Source of the DNA: Agelas oroides
Lineage: Eukaryota > Porifera > Demospongiae > Agelasida > Agelasidae
DNA: 64,000 bases
Direction: 5' to 3'
NCBI GenBank assembly: GCA_949130485.1
Contig: OX422202.1
Location: 4,495,292 to 4,559,291, forward strand
A program made the position numbers and the translations under genes. Shown piece by piece: positions 1 to 64,000 of the stretch; the first letter of the stretch is position 1, and every line of letters starts with the position of its first letter. The notes below the pieces were generated by a model that made no database searches, was not told the DNA's origin, and saw only the letters and a program-made list of their open reading frames with translations.

Positions 1-1195
1 GCATGGTGTCAAGGTATTGAATGTGGGACTGTAACCTCATTGATAGGAGTGTTGTGGACCTTGTGAAGAGAAGGTCACCGGTAAATCAAAGGGAATTTAT
101 GGATGCTAGAAGCATCTCTCTGTGGCTTACTGCTTCTGTTCGAGATGGGAGCCTAGAAAGAGAATCTTTTTGTCATTGTAACTGGCAGTTGGTGATGCGT
201 TGGAATTCTACCCCTGTTGATTTGTACGATACCATAATCTCGAAAATATGCTCATGGGTGATGAACTTAAGTGGGTCCTCAAGGAGGGGGGTGAGTGTAT
301 TTTCGAGAGTTGTGATATTTCTCTCAAAAATACGCCCACCTTATGTGAGCTCACACGCAGTTAGTCTAGCACAATTTATGTATGCATGCAGTGATTCTTC
401 GATCCCATGTGCTTGTTTATGCAATAACAGCAAATGGTGTCTGCTGTCATTAATTTTGTTAGTCCCTCCTCTTGCACAGTGCTGCTTCTTCCTTGCTTCT
501 TGAGAGTGTGTACTGTGGCATAGATAGGTGGGGTGAACTTTCCAGAGAGAAAGCACCCTTTGCAACAACTTCATTCAAAAAAGGGGGGCGGGCCTCTATT
601 TTCGAGATTATGGTAATTATCCACATTGCTTCCTTACTACTTTCACTTCAATCCCTGATCCAAGATGCCCTGGGGATTCTTAGAAGCACAAGTGTAGAAA
701 CTGGATAGAACTGAAGGCGCATACCCAACATTGGAAGGGGGGGGGCTAATAACCTGGGTATGAGGCTGGGAAGGCTGGCAAATATCCACTCAGATTGAAT
801 GTCCATCGCTTCCTTGACCTATGTGTTGCTAATATACTGGAATGTATCATGATGTAATATTGTTACTGGTATAGTGCTTATGTTAACCTTTTTAGCATCT
901 TGGGGTGTAATTTTGATTTTGCAACATTTTGTCCCAAGGGACCTTCTTCAGGCAAATACATGTACACACAATAAGACGCACTCGAGCGAGTAATGTTTAT
1001 TCGCAAATGAATATTCAAGTGTTGGCATAACCGCTCAATCCTTGGCCCGAGTGACTGGTTGTTTGGGATTTAGACTACCATAACCCCCATGGGTGGTCCA
1101 TAGATGGGGATGGTAACTGGCATAATGACAAGTAACCATTTGCTCATGCACTTAACTCACCAAAGGGCCACTAAGCTTCCCGTGTTATTCCTGTC
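1..1195. other. No supported gene (left edge)
   Basis: I see no supportable coding exon here. Open frames are short and unlike any family I know. The first coding exon of the myosin VI gene downstream is expected upstream of 2368 but no convincing candidate with the right residues and a splice donor was found here, so it may lie left of the window. Confidence 0.5.
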
Positions 1196-1203
1196 GTACT
1201 TGC

Positions 1204-1360
1204 TTCAGGTCATGTATATGAAATTTCAATACCTGACAGTTTCATGTATACCTGCTACAGGTCATGTATATGACATTTCAATACCTGACAGTTTCATGTA
1301 TACCTGCTACAGGTCATGTATATGACATTCAATACCTGACAGTTTCATGCATACCTGCTA
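1204..1360. repeat. Tandem repeat, ~59-bp unit, about 2.6 copies
   Basis: Near-identical units of about 59 bp follow one another, each with the words CAGGTCATGTATATGA and ATACCTGACAGTTTCATG. Degenerate relatives (CTGACATTT, TACCTA) continue to about 1510. No coding role is suggested. Confidence 0.8.
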
Positions 1361-1962
1361 AGGATATGTACCTAACATTTCTAGGTATGATATCTGACAT
1401 TTATTGATAGTAGCTGACATTTTGTGGTAGGTAAGATACATGAAATTTGTTTTGGACTGTAGCTGACATTTTGCAGCATATACCTAGTAAGGTATCTGAC
1501 ATTGATTGTAGCTGGCATTTCATGGTATTGTTACCTGTTACTATTTTTCCTAGCAGAATTTTTTTGTAGCTACGTAATTGAATCCTCTTGTCTTTGGTTA
1601 GACCAGTCTGATTCCGAGGCCTTCAATTATGGTGGTCATCCAGATAGAATGAATGGTGAGGGACTGTCCATGGCAATACCTGACAACCCTCCCATCTTAT
1701 TTGTTGATTGCGTTGAAGTGGTGTACACTACCAATGTTAAAATAATAAAGATTAGGAAATGTGGAGAACATACTGCTTTGGGTACATGTAGGTGGATTAT
1801 TGTCATTGTTTAACCCTGGAAATATTGTCATTGGATAGTTTGACTGACTTATGGACAGATAGGCAGAGTATAGGATGATAAATCCAGGGGGACCATTCTG
1901 CTCTGCTGTTCCAAGCGTTGCCACGGGGACCATGTACCATAATAAGCCCATGGGGTAAAGTA
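1361..1962. other. No supported gene
   Basis: The stretch holds decayed relatives of the preceding tandem repeat up to about 1510 and then sequence in which I recognise nothing. A weak open frame at 1502-1813 has no family resemblance. Confidence 0.5.
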
Positions 1963-2138
1963 TACCGTATAGTGCTACATTTTTTGCGGGTCTTTAATTT
2001 CGCGAATTTCTACGAAAATTTTTGACACGCAGCGTGCAGTGTGCGCGTGCAGCGAATTCGCAAAATTATTTCAACGAAATCTTCAAAAATTGCTATTCGC
2101 GAAAATTTAGGCCCTCAAAAATTTAGCGCTATACGGTA
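1963..2138. mobile_element. MITE with TACCGTATAG termini
   Basis: The 176-bp unit starts TACCGTATAGTGCTAC and ends GCGCTATACGGTA, so its ends are inverted repeats. Inside are AT-rich inverted words such as TTCGCGAATTT and AATTCGCAAAAT. The same terminal word bounds a larger element at 17986-18501, which makes it a family. No protein is encoded in this short copy. Confidence 0.75.
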
Positions 2139-2367
2139 GTTAAATGCCCCTGAGGTGGGCATGCATATGTTTATGATTGTTGATATTTCACTTGAAAGTG
2201 ATATTTAAAATGTTAGTTCCAGCTCTTTTGTTTTGCTACTTCTCCGTGCTTTTTACTACAGTATTAACAGAAAATTTGATTCACAAAGTTTGGGGGGGGG
2301 GGGAGGTTCTTAGGACATTACTATACTGTGTTGTCAACTCAGGAGTGTTGCTTTTATGCTGTTGCAG

Positions 2368-63811
<61,444 letters not shown>

Positions 63812-64000
63812 GTTGTAGCAACTTTTCTCAACATAGACAACATTCACATTAATTTTATGTCTCTATGGGGGCATTGCTGTTGTATGATCAAGGTTGCAGT
63901 GCAACATAGACAGCATAGTTATTAGGGAGGAGCTATGCATTAGCTTCATTCATTGGCAGTATGATGTGTGTGTATGTATCTGGTAGGAATTACTGTCAAA
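63812..64000. other. Intron at right edge
   Basis: Start of the next myosin intron, cut by the window end. No feature seen. Confidence 0.6.

Noticed and set aside
1..2367. First coding exon of myosin VI
   Set aside because: I looked for the N-terminal residues ahead of exon 1 with a donor in the right phase and found none that I could defend.

Overview
The window is eukaryotic and almost certainly from an early-branching or other marine invertebrate, with a demosponge as my best guess. The evidence is one metazoan gene cut into many small exons by GT-AG introns, introns crowded with animal-type transposable elements (Tc1/mariner, piggyBac, MULE, pogo/Tigger-like MITEs, Ty3/gypsy, CR1/L2-like LINEs), and element proteins of kinds I know from sponge and cnidarian predicted proteomes. 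The species is not determined.

The only clear host gene is an unconventional myosin VI on the + strand. I assembled 24 exons from 2368 to 63811. Together they give 825 codons in one uninterrupted frame, running from near the N-terminus of the motor through P-loop, switch I, switch II, relay and converter to the reverse-gear insert 2, the IQ motif and the start of the tail. The first coding exon(s) and the tail lie outside or were not found. Insert 1 of vertebrate and insect myosin VI is missing at its expected place; insert 2 is present.

Everything else large sits in the introns. From left to right: a decayed Ty3/gypsy RNase H-integrase piece (2860-3830); a 5.3-kb Tc1-type element (4205-9478) with a full DD34E transposase plus a two-exon BEN-domain gene as passenger; a 2.5-kb Ty3/gypsy deletion derivative with an internal inversion (9866-12364); a Tigger-like MITE (12650-12949); a SWIM/MULE transposase pseudogene split by a MITE (16910-18790); a CR1-like LINE piece (18905-19730); a young full-length Ty3/gypsy element (20230-27176) whose 5' LTR is split by a nested insertion that itself holds another TIR element; foldback elements (32.7-34.2 kb); transposon-derived pseudogenes with PHD, chromo and HIRAN domains (34.8-43.6 kb); a piggyBac pseudogene (44.0-46.0 kb); a 2.6-kb MULE-like element with 9-bp target duplication and an unrelated-looking gene inside (46122-48694); a nuclease-like pseudogene (48.7-49.8 kb); a CR1/L2-like LINE with PHD finger, endonuclease and a 2A-like motif (50.7-52.2 kb); and two large minisatellites (36-bp unit at 53.16-54.38 kb, 47-bp unit at 56.63-58.04 kb).

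The myosin exons are tightly spaced from 58 kb onward, while three introns (2.4-12.5, 15.4-29.5 and 34.6-55.2 kb) hold most of the element load. The most unusual units are the Tc1-BEN composite, the gene-carrying MULE-like element with hairpin TIRs, and the transposase-HIRAN fusion pseudogene. Coordinates were counted by hand and may be off by a base or two.
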